A stretch of 64,000 nt of DNA, taken from positions 9,902,288 through 9,966,287 of the forward strand of contig NC_092676.1 of the NCBI RefSeq assembly GCF_964355755.1. The letters are read 5' to 3'. The stretch's first letter is position 1. Each line of letters opens with the position of its first letter. A program made the position numbers and the translations under genes. The stretch is from Antedon mediterranea (taxonomy: Eukaryota; Echinodermata; Crinoidea; Comatulida; Antedonidae). Below, one piece after another: positions 23,501 through 33,137 of the stretch. Below the pieces are notes generated by a model. The model saw nothing but the letters and a program-made list of their open reading frames with translations, was not told the DNA's origin and ran no database searches.

Positions 23501-25854
23501 ACCAGGGCGGGTTCCGTCTGACAAAGTGGACGTCAAATTCAATAAATGTTATTGAATCAGTTCCGGATGCCAAAAGGGCAAAATTGGTGAAGGACTTGGA
23601 TCTGAATTTCGGTGGCATGATGTTAACTGAACGAGCATTAGGTGTCAAATGGAGCCTGTCAACTGACACATTTGGTTATAGTATCAACAAGAAAGAACGT
23701 CCAGCGACAAGACGTGGAATGTTATCAATAACAAGTTCGGTGTACGATCCACTTGGATTTGTCGGTCCATGTATCTTGCCTGCAAAGGCCATTCAACAAG
23801 AACTGTGCCAAAAGGGTTTAGGATGGGATGACAAGATTCCAGATGCTTGCAAAGCAAGGTGGGAGGATTGGCTCCAGGATCTTCCTAAGCTGGAGCAGTT
23901 CAGCATTCCAAGATGCTTCAAGCCTCTAAACTTTGAAAATGTAGTTAAACGAGAACTACATCACTTCTCAGATGCTTCAAGTAATGGATATGGTGCAGTA
24001 TCTTATCTTCGACAAATCAATGTAAATGGAGACATCAGTTGTGCTATTGTGATGGCAAAATCCAGGTTAGCTCCTCTCAAGACGATGACTATACCAAGAA
24101 TGGAGTTATCGGCAGCTGTTGTTTCCACACGATTAGACAAAATGATTAAACAAGAACTGCAAACACCTATAGATAGTTGTACGTTTTGGACGGATAGCAC
24201 ATGTGTTCTACGCTATTTAGAAAACAAGGAAACACGATTTCAGACGTTTGTAGCTAATCGAGTCACAACCATACTTGATCAAAGTGACGCAAGTCAATGG
24301 AGATTTGTGGATGGGTTACACAACCCTGCAGATGAAGCATCAAGAGGTATGACAGTAAATGAATTATTGATCAATCAACGTTGGAAGGAAGGTCCAGAAT
24401 TCCTAAAGCAACCTGAGAGGACATGGCCACAAAGACCAGCAAACATGGGTGAAATCCCACAAGATGACCCAGGGGTAAAGGCAAAATCCACAGTCTGTGC
24501 TACTGGTATAAATGTAATTGACTCGATTTCATCAGTCATTAACTACTACTCATCATGGGAGAAGTTGAAGAAGTCGTTTGCATGGATTTTGAGGTACAAA
24601 GAAAAGTTACGAGAAGTGGTTCGCAGGCGTAAGGCTGGAGACGATGTTTCGTTTAATAGAAATGACACAGTTGATCCAATCAATGTTTTGGAGATGAAAG
24701 GTGCTGAAATTGCTATCACGAAGCATGTACAGAAATGCTTTGAAGACGAGCAAGTTTGCCTGAAGCATGTAAGCCTATCTCAACCCTGCAATACCAAAAA
24801 GCAACGAGCACTACCAAAATCCAGCAAGATCTACAAACTCGATCCCATCTTAAGTGAGGGAGTGATCAGAGTAGGGGGCCGTCTTCAAAATTCACCTATC
24901 AACGGTGACATGAAACATCAGATAATCCTACCAAAGAATCACCACATAGTGAAGCTCATTACTACATACTATCACCATTTATCAGGACACAGTGGACTAG
25001 AATACACAATGTCCCTAGTTCGACAGAAGTTCTGGCCGATTGATGCACATACTGCAGTGAAGAAAGTTCTAAACGAGTGTTTCAGCTGTAAGAGACGCCA
25101 ATCATCAGTTGGGAAACAAAAAATGGCTTCACTTCCGCAAGACCGAGTAACACCTTCGAAGCCACCGTTCACGTACGTTGGTGTTGACTGCTTCGGCCCA
25201 TTCGAAGTAAAAAAGGGGAGGTCAAATGTGAAGAGATATGGTGTCCTTTTCACGTGTCTCACTGTACGAGCAATCCACATCGAAGTTTCAAACTCACTTG
25301 ACACGGAGTCATTCATGAATGCTATGAGAAGATTCATAGAACCAAGAGGACAGCCAGAAGAGATTCGATCAGATAATGGAGGAAACTTCAAAAAGGGAGA
25401 GAAGGAACTGAATAAAGCAATTAAAGAGTGGAATCAAGGACAAATCCATGAATTCTTGTTGCAACGAAATGTGAAATGGTTATTCAATCCACCAATGGGA
25501 TCTCATCATGGAGGAGTATGGAAGCGCTGTATTCGGACAGTGAGGAAAGTCATGATGGCTGTGCTGAAACAACAAGTGCTTGATGATGAAGGCCTAAACA
25601 CTTTAATGTGTGAAGCAGAGGCTATTGTTAATGGTCGGCCGATTACTAAGATATCGGATGACCCTCGTGACATGACGCCTTTAACTCCGAATCATTTACT
25701 GCTGTTGCGAGGAGAGAACAGCTTACCTCCTGGTAACTTTTCAAAGGAGGATATGTATCGTCGACGATGGAAACAAGTACAGTACTTATCAAATGTGTTC
25801 TGGCGACGATGGGTACGGGAGTATTTACCGTCACTGCAACAAAGACAAAAATAG
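20506..25854 (+). CDS. BEL/Pao gag-pol polyprotein, 1782 codons
   Basis: Residues about 34-95 form a charged coiled coil. Gag (DUF1759-like) starts near 210. A CX2CX4HX4C zinc knuckle is at about 464-477. The aspartic protease motif LDSG has Asp563. Reverse transcriptase shows MADIE (Asp894) and YLDD (Asp975-976). RNase H has Asp1156, Glu1200 and Asp1230. Integrase has its HHCC finger (about 1490-1528) and catalytic Asp1561 and Asp1623. Oddities: the residue after Trp in GGVW, 50 positions after Asp1623, is Lys1673, where the family normally carries the third acidic catalytic residue. Tyr853 sits in the VVF-C-SA motif, which normally has an acidic residue. A TAG stop at 25852 cuts off the last domain. 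Start ATG is the first after the leader. Probably not autonomous now. Confidence 0.94.
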   Translation: MFDVEPSDSVSCVSSKRSSSSSRSRIRVKAEAAALRERAARQKEMHDLEMQELVLKQKKTDVELQIEIGAIEAADKVYNEAEQDEDEAVDRELENLSLPKLHIETTTPKLPSGNLPDQRFAPDYRAEYVPKEETELLGNPMLWQPTPQPAVFQPFNLDAPVFHQHKQIDAIDRLASTMMRAQDKQNEALRQIVQQQQQSVTALTLPNPSMKLYSGNPAEYCEFVTSFKHLVENKTVSQSARLHYLVQYTNGAVQELMRSCLSMSDDKGYVEARRLLKERYGQAYKIAAAHVQLLLDWPIIKVEDGIALQRFSTQLTSCANTLQEIGYLSKLDNPDNLRKIIERLPYRLRLRWREVVDTIIVKEKRDVNIKDITKFVTDKARVATHPVFGKIEPVKSTNSPNSDKLSTNHKSSSYAVHNSQSITPVTSQPTCPLCCEDHWLSRCEQFRRKSLNDRWKCVNDKKICINCLTVGHFVKDCQKQSFCKISGCTKKHSTYLHPKGETASNAGTVAVQPVQTSPATFSGEQVNMSASRSTSTVTGLAAVPVRVKAPGSAKLVETYAFLDSGSNTTFCTTGLLKQLGISSNTVDLSLTTMNGVNRPIQCELTKLEILDLNHGHSVLLPNVYSVQTLPISTDTIATPDDINKWPHLAGIKVDKINADIGILIGSDVPELLQPLEVRECHDGGPFATRTLFGWVVNGPLGRKNSGSTHCTNYIDSHEELSTQFKDYCNLEFNDSLYNPKAAMSQNDKQALRIMEKSAVLKDGHYEIALPWKSYPPNLKTNKIQAERRLQSLKRRLDNDPIVFEKYRMFMNDLVRKGYADKVEVNGSVPEGWYLPHHPVFHPQKPDKVRVVFYCSARYGGTSLNDQLLQGPDLTNTLVGVLTRFRREQIAFMADIESMYYQVRVRQNDSDYLKYLWWPDGNTEKQPEEYKMMVHLFGSVSSPSCANYALKRNAEDNRDDFDAETIKTAKESFYLDDCLHSVKTEPEAKQLIKQLQELLNQGGFRLTKWTSNSINVIESVPDAKRAKLVKDLDLNFGGMMLTERALGVKWSLSTDTFGYSINKKERPATRRGMLSITSSVYDPLGFVGPCILPAKAIQQELCQKGLGWDDKIPDACKARWEDWLQDLPKLEQFSIPRCFKPLNFENVVKRELHHFSDASSNGYGAVSYLRQINVNGDISCAIVMAKSRLAPLKTMTIPRMELSAAVVSTRLDKMIKQELQTPIDSCTFWTDSTCVLRYLENKETRFQTFVANRVTTILDQSDASQWRFVDGLHNPADEASRGMTVNELLINQRWKEGPEFLKQPERTWPQRPANMGEIPQDDPGVKAKSTVCATGINVIDSISSVINYYSSWEKLKKSFAWILRYKEKLREVVRRRKAGDDVSFNRNDTVDPINVLEMKGAEIAITKHVQKCFEDEQVCLKHVSLSQPCNTKKQRALPKSSKIYKLDPILSEGVIRVGGRLQNSPINGDMKHQIILPKNHHIVKLITTYYHHLSGHSGLEYTMSLVRQKFWPIDAHTAVKKVLNECFSCKRRQSSVGKQKMASLPQDRVTPSKPPFTYVGVDCFGPFEVKKGRSNVKRYGVLFTCLTVRAIHIEVSNSLDTESFMNAMRRFIEPRGQPEEIRSDNGGNFKKGEKELNKAIKEWNQGQIHEFLLQRNVKWLFNPPMGSHHGGVWKRCIRTVRKVMMAVLKQQVLDDEGLNTLMCEAEAIVNGRPITKISDDPRDMTPLTPNHLLLLRGENSLPPGNFSKEDMYRRRWKQVQYLSNVFWRRWVREYLPSLQQRQK

Positions 25855-26064
25855 AATGTGCAAAAGAGAAACTTTGCTGTAGACGATGTTGTGTTTGTTC
25901 TTGACAAAAACACACCACGAAGTTCATGGCCATTGGGAAGAGTTCTTGAAGTGTACAGCAACCAAAAGGATGGACTTGTACGGTCAGTGAAAGTAAAGAC
26001 AAACACATCAACGCTTGTGAGACCAATTGACAAACTGGTCCTTCTTGAGAATGCGACCAACTAA
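25855..26064 (+). pseudogene. Detached C-terminal domain of BEL/Pao pol
   Basis: In the same frame as gag-pol, immediately after its TAG, 69 open codons run to TAA. They include VDDVVFVLDKN, SWPLGRVLEVY, DGLVRSVKVKT and RPIDKLVLLE, the pattern of the DUF5641 tail domain that normally ends BEL/Pao integrases. The intervening stop therefore truncates the polyprotein within the integrase region. Confidence 0.85.
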
Positions 26065-26216
26065 TTGGAAATATGAACTTTTGAACATTACAGATTGTTC
26101 TTCTGCGTTTTATAAGATCCAATTTTGGAATTTATCTTTTCCTTATAAATTTTAACAATGTTAGGTTTTTGTTGACATGTTTATTTTTATGTAAAGGCTA
26201 TCCATACGGTGCCTTT

Positions 26217-26228
26217 AAGGGGCCGGAA
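26217..26228 (+). promoter_or_regulatory. Polypurine tract
   Basis: AAGGGGCCGGAA directly abuts the 3' LTR, the position expected for plus-strand priming; two C residues interrupt it. Confidence 0.7.
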
Positions 26229-26933
26229 TGTTAACTTTGAAATGTATAATGTCGCCCTCTATTTCATGTTTGGTGAGCAAGAGGTGACTTTTCTCCTAGT
26301 AAGGTCAGATTGCCATAGTAACGGGCAGACTTGCTCAGAGTTGTGCTTTGGGATAGTTCATAGCCTAGATAAATACACTGATAGTTAAAAATATGTACTG
26401 TAATCTATAGGTTCTGGTGAAGAAACAGATGTAAGTTTATGATGCTTTATATTTAGATAATATAATCTTTTGTATCATTTAACTGTAGCCTACTAGATAA
26501 TTACAAATTACTGACTCAATTATACTATAATCTAGGCCTAGGCCTACTGTTAAATTGAAGTACTAATGGTAATACAGTAATGATGAATCGATCATTTTCT
26601 ATAAATCTAGTTTAATATGATTGTTGAGCTATTTAGCTTAGATGTTCCAATTGTTATACCAATTGATTATTTAATTACAATGACGGCTTTAATTATCCAT
26701 TAATTTACAGTTTAAACCGTTCGATCTATCGTTCGTTCCACTGCTGTGTGTTCGTTCAACATCTATCCATTGTGTGCTCAACCAATTGTTCGACCATTCA
26801 ACCAATCGTTTTACCAATTTGTCAAATCGTTCGTTTCATTGCCGTGTTGAATAAACATTATTTATATCTATACCTTTGTGAACGCGTTTAATTCGTTTTG
26901 ACTCCCAGAACCGCACGTGACGTCAAGGTTACA
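26229..26933 (+). repeat. 3' LTR
   Basis: 705 bp, same ends as the 5' LTR, followed by the TGTCA duplication at 26934-26938. About 99.7 per cent identical to the 5' copy by eye. Confidence 0.95.
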
Positions 26934-26938
26934 TGTCA

Positions 26939-27752
26939 TGAATCGTGTAAAAATATGTTTATAATAATAATCTAAAGGGTTCTGTAACACTACTGATGAC
27001 AAAATAAACATATTCGGCTCCACTGAATACGACGTCTTGTTGCCGGTAACCAGATTCATACGGTACATGACGCATTTATTATAGTCACTGGTCGGTCGTA
27101 GGTCAGATTTGATATTGTTCTATTATAAAAATGCATCGTCCCTGAATTTATTAATTACTATCTAACGATACAGGTGAGCATCATTAAAGAAAATCAACTT
27201 TAAAACCTTCACCAATACTATTTATTAAATTTAATTTAAAAAAAATCCAAAACGGCGATTTGACTTAGTATTGATAGGCCTAAAACAATAAATATTTTGG
27301 CACATATGGCTTTTCATATGTAGGCTCCTGGAATCTAGTTTACAGAAACAACTTTAAACATCAACTACTAACAACATGAACAAGAAAAATGGATTTTTAA
27401 TTCTCTTTTCTTTATTCTTCCGAAGGTAGCCCTACAGTACAAATAACAAAACAGATACGACATAATATGTATTGTTATTGAAATTGATGAATGAACAGCA
27501 AACTATTCTTTAAGATGGCATAGTGATGAGTGACGGACACTTTACCTCAAAATACCATCAACAGAGTCTTAGAAAATAATAGAAATACAAATAATATATC
27601 ATCCAAAAAAATATTTACAAAATAGAACAACAAACAAAATCTACAAAAAAAAATCATAAATAAATCATTTTGTTTTCTCACTTAATTTTTAATCTTGAAA
27701 ATCGGTATCCGTAGTAGATTTTACACACAAATAACAATAATTTATATGCTAA
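26939..27752. other. No gene recognised
   Basis: AT-rich intergenic sequence between the retrotransposon and the methyltransferase pseudogene. Nothing identified. Confidence 0.5.
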
Positions 27753-28827
27753 TTAATTCTTCTTCGCCCGCAGAGCAACTGCATCCTGTCGAAAGTATTT
27801 ATTTTCTTGATTGGTGACGGGAAAGTTCTTGAAGCATTATTCAGTAGCATCTTGAAGAATTCCATTTCGATACTGCTCAGGCACATACTCTATTTGATCA
27901 ACGAGTGAACTTACATATCATGAAATATTAAACAATTATACTGTAGCTTGAAATTAGCATGGGACGGAAAATATTCAAGGAGTTTGACACTATTTTTAGG
28001 CACGGCTATTATTGCACCATTCAAGAGTGAATCCGACCGTTTAATTTAGCGAACGTGTTCTAAACTATATTTATAAACTTTGACTAATGACCACGACCTC
28101 GGTGCTGATTGTTACGTTATGTTGATTATTAATTAATATATGATAAAATAATTGGAGGTATATTAAAAAAAAACGTATTCTTACATACAGGATTAAATAG
28201 ATTAATTTGTCGATAATCAATGACTTACTTCTTAACTCATTCACATTAAATATTTCCATTTCCTCATATGGTGTGTGCAAGTCACCTTTGACATCGTCAA
28301 AACCTACCGATTTCAACAATTGCATATTTTCTTCCAGAGTGAATTCGTTGTAAAATCTGTTTTTATATCCCGTAAAAATTAAATGAAATACAGCTGCTTA
28401 AACCCAAGAAGAAATTTCGCATCTCCAAATATAATAAATCTATATTGATAATGATGTATATTATAATTCTCGCCAGTCAACTAAAAAACTCATTATCATA
28501 TCATACCTCAAGGTGGTGCTTCCATTTAGTGTGATTCTTCAAGTAGTACGAAAGTCCATCAACATCGTGGCCACGTAGTTGTTTTTTTGGCCCACTATAA
28601 AGAAGAAAACACTCTCCGCCTTCTTTAAGACAGTTATGGATATTCTGAAAAGCTTGTGGTTTGTGTTTTACCCAATGCAGAGCATACAGACACTATCTTG
28701 CTGAATTCACCTTTCCAGTGTGGATGTGTCTCCAGGCAGTTTGAGATATCTGCAATTTCTTAAGATACATTCGTATCTACGTGTTTTTGTCTTGCATTAT
28801 CTATCATTTCTTTTGAAATGTCAAAAC
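27753..28827 (-). pseudogene. Class I methyltransferase pseudogene (unprocessed)
   Basis: Three exon-like blocks on the minus strand. Block 28507-28827 reads GFDISKEMIDNARQ..., then EFSKIVS and, after a frame change near 28680-28690, ALHWVKHKPQAFQNI, CLKEGGECFLLYSG. Block 28229-28356 reads FTLEENMQLLKSVGFDD and PYEEMEIFNV. Block 27753-27909 reads YVPEQYRNGILQDATE, stop, then ENKYFRQDAVALRAKKN. This is the SAM-dependent methyltransferase fold resembling juvenile-hormone-acid methyltransferase-like proteins. Defects: TAA at 28760-28762, the frameshift, TAA at 27837-27839 and poorly matching splice phases. Introns are retained, so it is a decayed gene rather than a retrocopy. The N-terminal SAM-binding part was not found. 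Confidence 0.82.
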
Positions 28828-29157
28828 CTAAAATGAGAAGAAAACCTTAATGATTAGCATGCAGTGGCACTGCATCTTGGTATACGGAAAGAATCAATCG
28901 ATTCATAATATATACTGTACTCCACTCATTGACAAAACACTACCACTGCTTGGAAAGGGAACGGAGCGAAGCCAATTTGTATTAAGAATGTTATGTGCCA
29001 AAAAGGGGAACTTCAAAAGTTACTACATAATTACATTATTTACATTATCAATGGTCTGATGGTCTTGTACAGCAATGCACTACTAATTATGTGTGTATTG
29101 TGTCAATATAAAAAGGTGAACTACGACTGACCAGTGATTATGAAGCATATTCGTGCA
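28828..29157. other. No gene recognised
   Basis: Transition sequence between the pseudogene and the tRNA array. Spacer-like words (ACTGACCAGTGATTATGAAG) first appear near 29125. Confidence 0.5.
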
Positions 29158-29516
29158 GCATCGGTGGATCCGTGTAAAATTCCCGGACGATGCATTTTTA
29201 GAATGGAATAATATCAAAGCTGACCTATAAATGACCGGTGATTATGAACTATACACGTGCAGCATCGGTGGTTCAGTGGTAGAATTCTCGCCTGCCACAC
29301 GTAGAATCCGGGTAAAATTTCCAGCCGATGCATTTTTATAATGGAACAATATCGACGCTCTCCTATAATGACCGGTGATTATAAAACATATACGTGTAGC
29401 ATCGGTGGTTCAGTGGTAGAATTCTCGCCTGCCACGCGGGGGACCCGGGTTCAATTCCCGGAATAATATCAAAGCTGACCTAGGACTGACCAGTGATTAT
29501 GAAGCATATTCGTGTA

Positions 29517-29587
29517 GCATCGGTGGTTCAGTGGTAGAATTCTCGCCTGCCACGCGAGGGACCCGGGTTCAATTCCCGGCCGATGCA
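29517..29587 (+). tRNA. tRNA-Gly(GCC)
   Basis: GCGAG variant whose anticodon stem is fully Watson-Crick. S1 spacer upstream; terminator only TTTT. Confidence 0.9.
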
Positions 29588-29921
29588 TTTTAAGAATGGA
29601 ATAATATCAAAGGTGACCTAGGACTGACCAGTGATTATGAAGCATATTCGTGTGGCATCGGTGGTTCAGTGGTAGAATTCTCGCCTGCCACGCGCCGGAT
29701 CCGGGTTCAATTCCCGGCCGATGCAATAGAATAATATCAAAGCTGACTTATAAATTACCGGTGATTATGAACTATACACGTGCAGCAGCAGTGGTTCTGT
29801 TTTAGAAATCTCGCCTGCCACAGGTAGAATCCGGGTAAAATTTCCAGCCGATGCATTTTTATAATGGAACAATATCGACGCTCTCCTATAATGACCGGTG
29901 ATTATAAAACATATACGTGTA

Positions 29922-29992
29922 GCATCGGTGGTTCAGTGGTAGAATTCTCGCCTGCCACGCGGGGGACCCGGGTTCAATTCCCGGCCGATGCA
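29922..29992 (+). tRNA. tRNA-Gly(GCC)
   Basis: Consensus copy: CTCGC/GCGGG anticodon stem, CCGGG/CCCGG T stem, seven acceptor pairs. S2 upstream, TTTTT after. Confidence 0.93.
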
Positions 29993-30059
29993 TTTTTATA
30001 ATGGAATAATATCAAAGCTGAACTAGGACTGACCAGTGATTATGAAGCATATTCGTGTA

Positions 30060-30130
30060 GCATCGGTGGTTCAGTGGTAGAAATCTCGCCTGCCACGCGA
30101 GGGACCCGGGTTCAATTCCCGGCCGATGCA
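30060..30130 (+). tRNA. tRNA-Gly(GCC), D-stem variant
   Basis: GCGAG anticodon strand, but GAAAT replaces GAATT, unpairing position 25 from G10. Otherwise intact; TTTTT follows. Confidence 0.6.
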
Positions 30131-30464
30131 TTTTTAGAATGGAATAATATCAAAGGTGACCTAGGACTGACCAGTGATTATGAAGCATATTCGTGTGGCA
30201 TCGGTGGTTCAGTGGTAGAATTCTCGCCTGCCACGCGCCGGATCCGGGTTCAATTCTCGGCCGATGCAATGGAATAATATCAAAGCTGACTTATAAATTA
30301 CCGGCGATTATGAACTATACACGTGCAGCAGCAGTGGTTCTGTTTTAGAAAACTCGCCTGCCACAGGTAGAATCCGGGTAAAATTTCCAGCAGATGCATT
30401 TTTATAATGGAACAATATCGACGCTCTCCTATAATGACCGGTGATTATAAAACATATACGTGTA

Positions 30465-30535
30465 GCATCGGTGGTTCAGTGGTAGAATTCTCGCCTGCCA
30501 CGCGGAGGACCCGGGTTCAATTCCCGGCCGATGCA
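30465..30535 (+). tRNA. tRNA-Gly(GCC), anticodon-stem variant
   Basis: GCGGA in the 3' anticodon strand leaves one terminal mismatch. Its duplicate 1366 bp on is 31831-31901. Confidence 0.6.
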
Positions 30536-31007
30536 TTTTTATAATGGAATAATATCAAAGCTGAACTAGGACTGACCAGTGATTATGAAGCATATTCGTG
30601 TAGCATCGGTGGTTCAGTGGTAGAATTCTCGCCTGCCACGCGGGGGACCCGGGTTCAATTCCCGGCCGATGAATTTTTAGAATGGAATAATATCAAAGGT
30701 GACCTAGGACTGACCAGTGATTATGAAGCATATTCGTGTGGCATCGGTGGTTCAGTGGTAGAATTCTCGCCTGCCACGCGCCGGATCCGGGTTCAATTCT
30801 CGGCCGATGCAATGGAATAATATCAAAGCTGACTTATAAATTACCGGCGATTATGAACTATACACGTGCAGCATCAGTGGTTCTGTTTTAGAAATCTCGC
30901 CTGCCACACGTAGAATCCGGGTAAAATTTCCAGCCGATGCATTTTTATAATGGAACAATATCGACGCTCTCCTATAATGACCGGTAATTATAAAACATAT
31001 ACGTGTA

Positions 31008-31078
31008 GCATTGGTGGTTCAGTGGTAGAATTCTCGCCTGCCACGCGGGAGACCCGGGTTCAATTCCCAGCCGATGCA
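31008..31078 (+). tRNA. tRNA-Gly(GCC), T-stem variant
   Basis: GCATTGG start (U5-G68 wobble) and CCCAG in the T stem (one mismatch). The duplicate is 32374-32444. Confidence 0.5.
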
Positions 31079-31287
31079 TTTTTATAATGGAACAATATCG
31101 ACGCTCTCCTATCCTATAATGACCGGTAATTATAAATCATATACGTGTAGCATCGGTGGTTCAGTGGTAGAATTCTCGCCTGCCACGCGGGGGACCCGGG
31201 TTCAATTCACGGCTGGTGCATTTTTATAATGGAATAATATCAAAGGTGACCTGGAACTGACCAGTTATTATGAAGCATATTCGTGTA

Positions 31288-31358
31288 GCATCGGTGGTTC
31301 AGTGGTAGAATTCTCGCCTGCCACGCGGGGGACCCGGGTTCAATTCCCGGCCGATGCA
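31288..31358 (+). tRNA. tRNA-Gly(GCC)
   Basis: Consensus copy. S1 upstream with the CCAGTTATTATG variant that also precedes class E units. Confidence 0.93.
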
Positions 31359-31830
31359 TTTTTATAATGGAATAATATCAAAGCTGAACTAGGACTGACC
31401 AGTGATTATGAAGCATATTCGTGTGGCATCGGTGGTTCAGTGGTAGAAATCTCGCCTGCCACGCGCCGGATCCGGGTTCAATTCCCGGCCGATGCATTTT
31501 TAGAATGGAATAATATCAAAGGTGACCTAGGACTGACCAGTGATTATGAAGCATATTCGTGTGGCATCGGTGGTTCAGTGGTAGAATTCTCGCCTGCCAC
31601 GCGCCGGATCCGGGTTCAATTCCCGGCCGATGCAATGGAATAATATCAAAGCTGACTTATAAATTACCGGTGATTATGAACTATACACGTGCAGCAGCAG
31701 TGGTTCTGTTTTAGAAAACTCGCCTGCCACAGGTAGAATCCGGGTAAAATTTCCAGCAGATGCATTTTTATAATGGAACAATATCGACGCTCTCCTATAA
31801 TGACCGGTGATTATAAAACATATACGTGTA

Positions 31831-31901
31831 GCATCGGTGGTTCAGTGGTAGAATTCTCGCCTGCCACGCGGAGGACCCGGGTTCAATTCCCGGCCGATGC
31901 A
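31831..31901 (+). tRNA. tRNA-Gly(GCC), anticodon-stem variant
   Basis: Same GCGGA variant as 30465, copied with the 1366-bp duplication. Confidence 0.6.
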
Positions 31902-32373
31902 TTTTTATAATGGAATAATATCAAAGCTGAACTAGGACTGACCAGTGATTATGAAGCATATTCGTGTAGCATCGGTGGTTCAGTGGTAGAATTCTCGCCT
32001 GCCACGCGGGGGACCCGGGTTCAATTCCCGGCCGATGAATTTTTAGAATGGAATAATATCAAAGGTGACCTAGGACTGACCAGTGATTATGAAGCATATT
32101 CGTGTGGCATCGGTGGTTCAGTGGTAGAATTCTCGCCTGCCACGCGCCGGATCCGGGTTCAATTCTCGGCCGATGCAATGGAATAATATCAAAGCTGACT
32201 TATAAATTACCGGCGATTATGAACTATACACGTGCAGCATCAGTGGTTCTGTTTTAGAAATCTCGCCTGCCACACGTAGAATCCGGGTAAAATTTCCAGC
32301 CGATGCATTTTTATAATGGAACAATATCGACGCTCTCCTATAATGACCGGTAATTATAAAACATATACGTGTA

Positions 32374-32444
32374 GCATTGGTGGTTCAGTGGTAGAATTCT
32401 CGCCTGCCACGCGGGAGACCCGGGTTCAATTCCCAGCCGATGCA
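32374..32444 (+). tRNA. tRNA-Gly(GCC), T-stem variant
   Basis: Copy of 31008 at +1366 bp with the same two changes. Confidence 0.5.
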
Positions 32445-32928
32445 TTTTTATAATGGAACAATATCGACGCTCTCCTATCCTATAATGACCGGTAATTATA
32501 AATCATATACGTGTAGCATCGGTGGTTCAGTGGTAGAATTCTCGCCTGCCACGCGGGGGACCCGGGTTCAATTCACGGCTGGTGCATTTTTATAATGGAA
32601 TAATATCAAAGGTGACCTGGAACTGACCAGTTATTATGAAGCATATTCGTGTAGCATCGGTGGTTCAGTGGTAGAATTCTCGCCTGCCACGCGGGGGACC
32701 CGGGTTCAATTCCCGGCCGATGAATTTTTAGAATGGAATAATATCAAAGGTGACCTAGGACTAACCAGTGATTATGAAGCATATTCGTGTGGCATCGGTG
32801 GTTCAGTGGTAGAATTCTCGCCTGCCACGCGCCGGATCCGGGTTCAATTCCCGGTCGATGCAGTTTTGTAATGGAATAATATCGACGCTCTCCTATAATG
32901 ACCGGTAATTATAAATCATATACGTGTA

Positions 32929-32999
32929 GCATCGGTGGTTCAGTGGTAGAATTCTCGCCTGCCACGCGGGGGACCCGGGTTCAATTCCCGGCCGATGCA
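32929..32999 (+). tRNA. tRNA-Gly(GCC)
   Basis: Consensus; S2 with GGTAATTATAAATC; followed by TTTTTG. Confidence 0.93.
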
Positions 33000-33066
33000 T
33001 TTTTGTAATGGAATAATATCAAAGCTGACCTAGGACTGACCAGTGATTATGAAGCATATTCGTGTA

Positions 33067-33137
33067 GCATCGGTGGTTCAGTGGTAGAATTCTCGCCTGC
33101 CACGCGGGGGACCCGGGTTCAATTCCCGGCCGATGCA
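33067..33137 (+). tRNA. tRNA-Gly(GCC)
   Basis: Consensus; S1; forms a pair of adjacent intact genes with 32929. Confidence 0.93.

Larger units (their letters stand above)
19758..26933 (+). mobile_element. Full-length BEL/Pao LTR retrotransposon
   Basis: Complete element: 705-bp LTRs with TG...CA ends, TGTCA target duplications, a short leader, one gag-pol frame, a purine-rich tract and the 3' LTR. Domain order gag, protease, reverse transcriptase, RNase H, integrase, and the relation of the protease and RT to DUF1758-type BEL proteins, place it in BEL/Pao. LTR near-identity implies recent insertion, yet the pol frame shows defects described in its own entry. Confidence 0.95.

Noticed and set aside
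20475-26122. Antisense and overlapping frames across the retrotransposon
   Set aside because: Shadows of gag-pol codon usage; no motifs, and they conflict with the complete plus-strand polyprotein.
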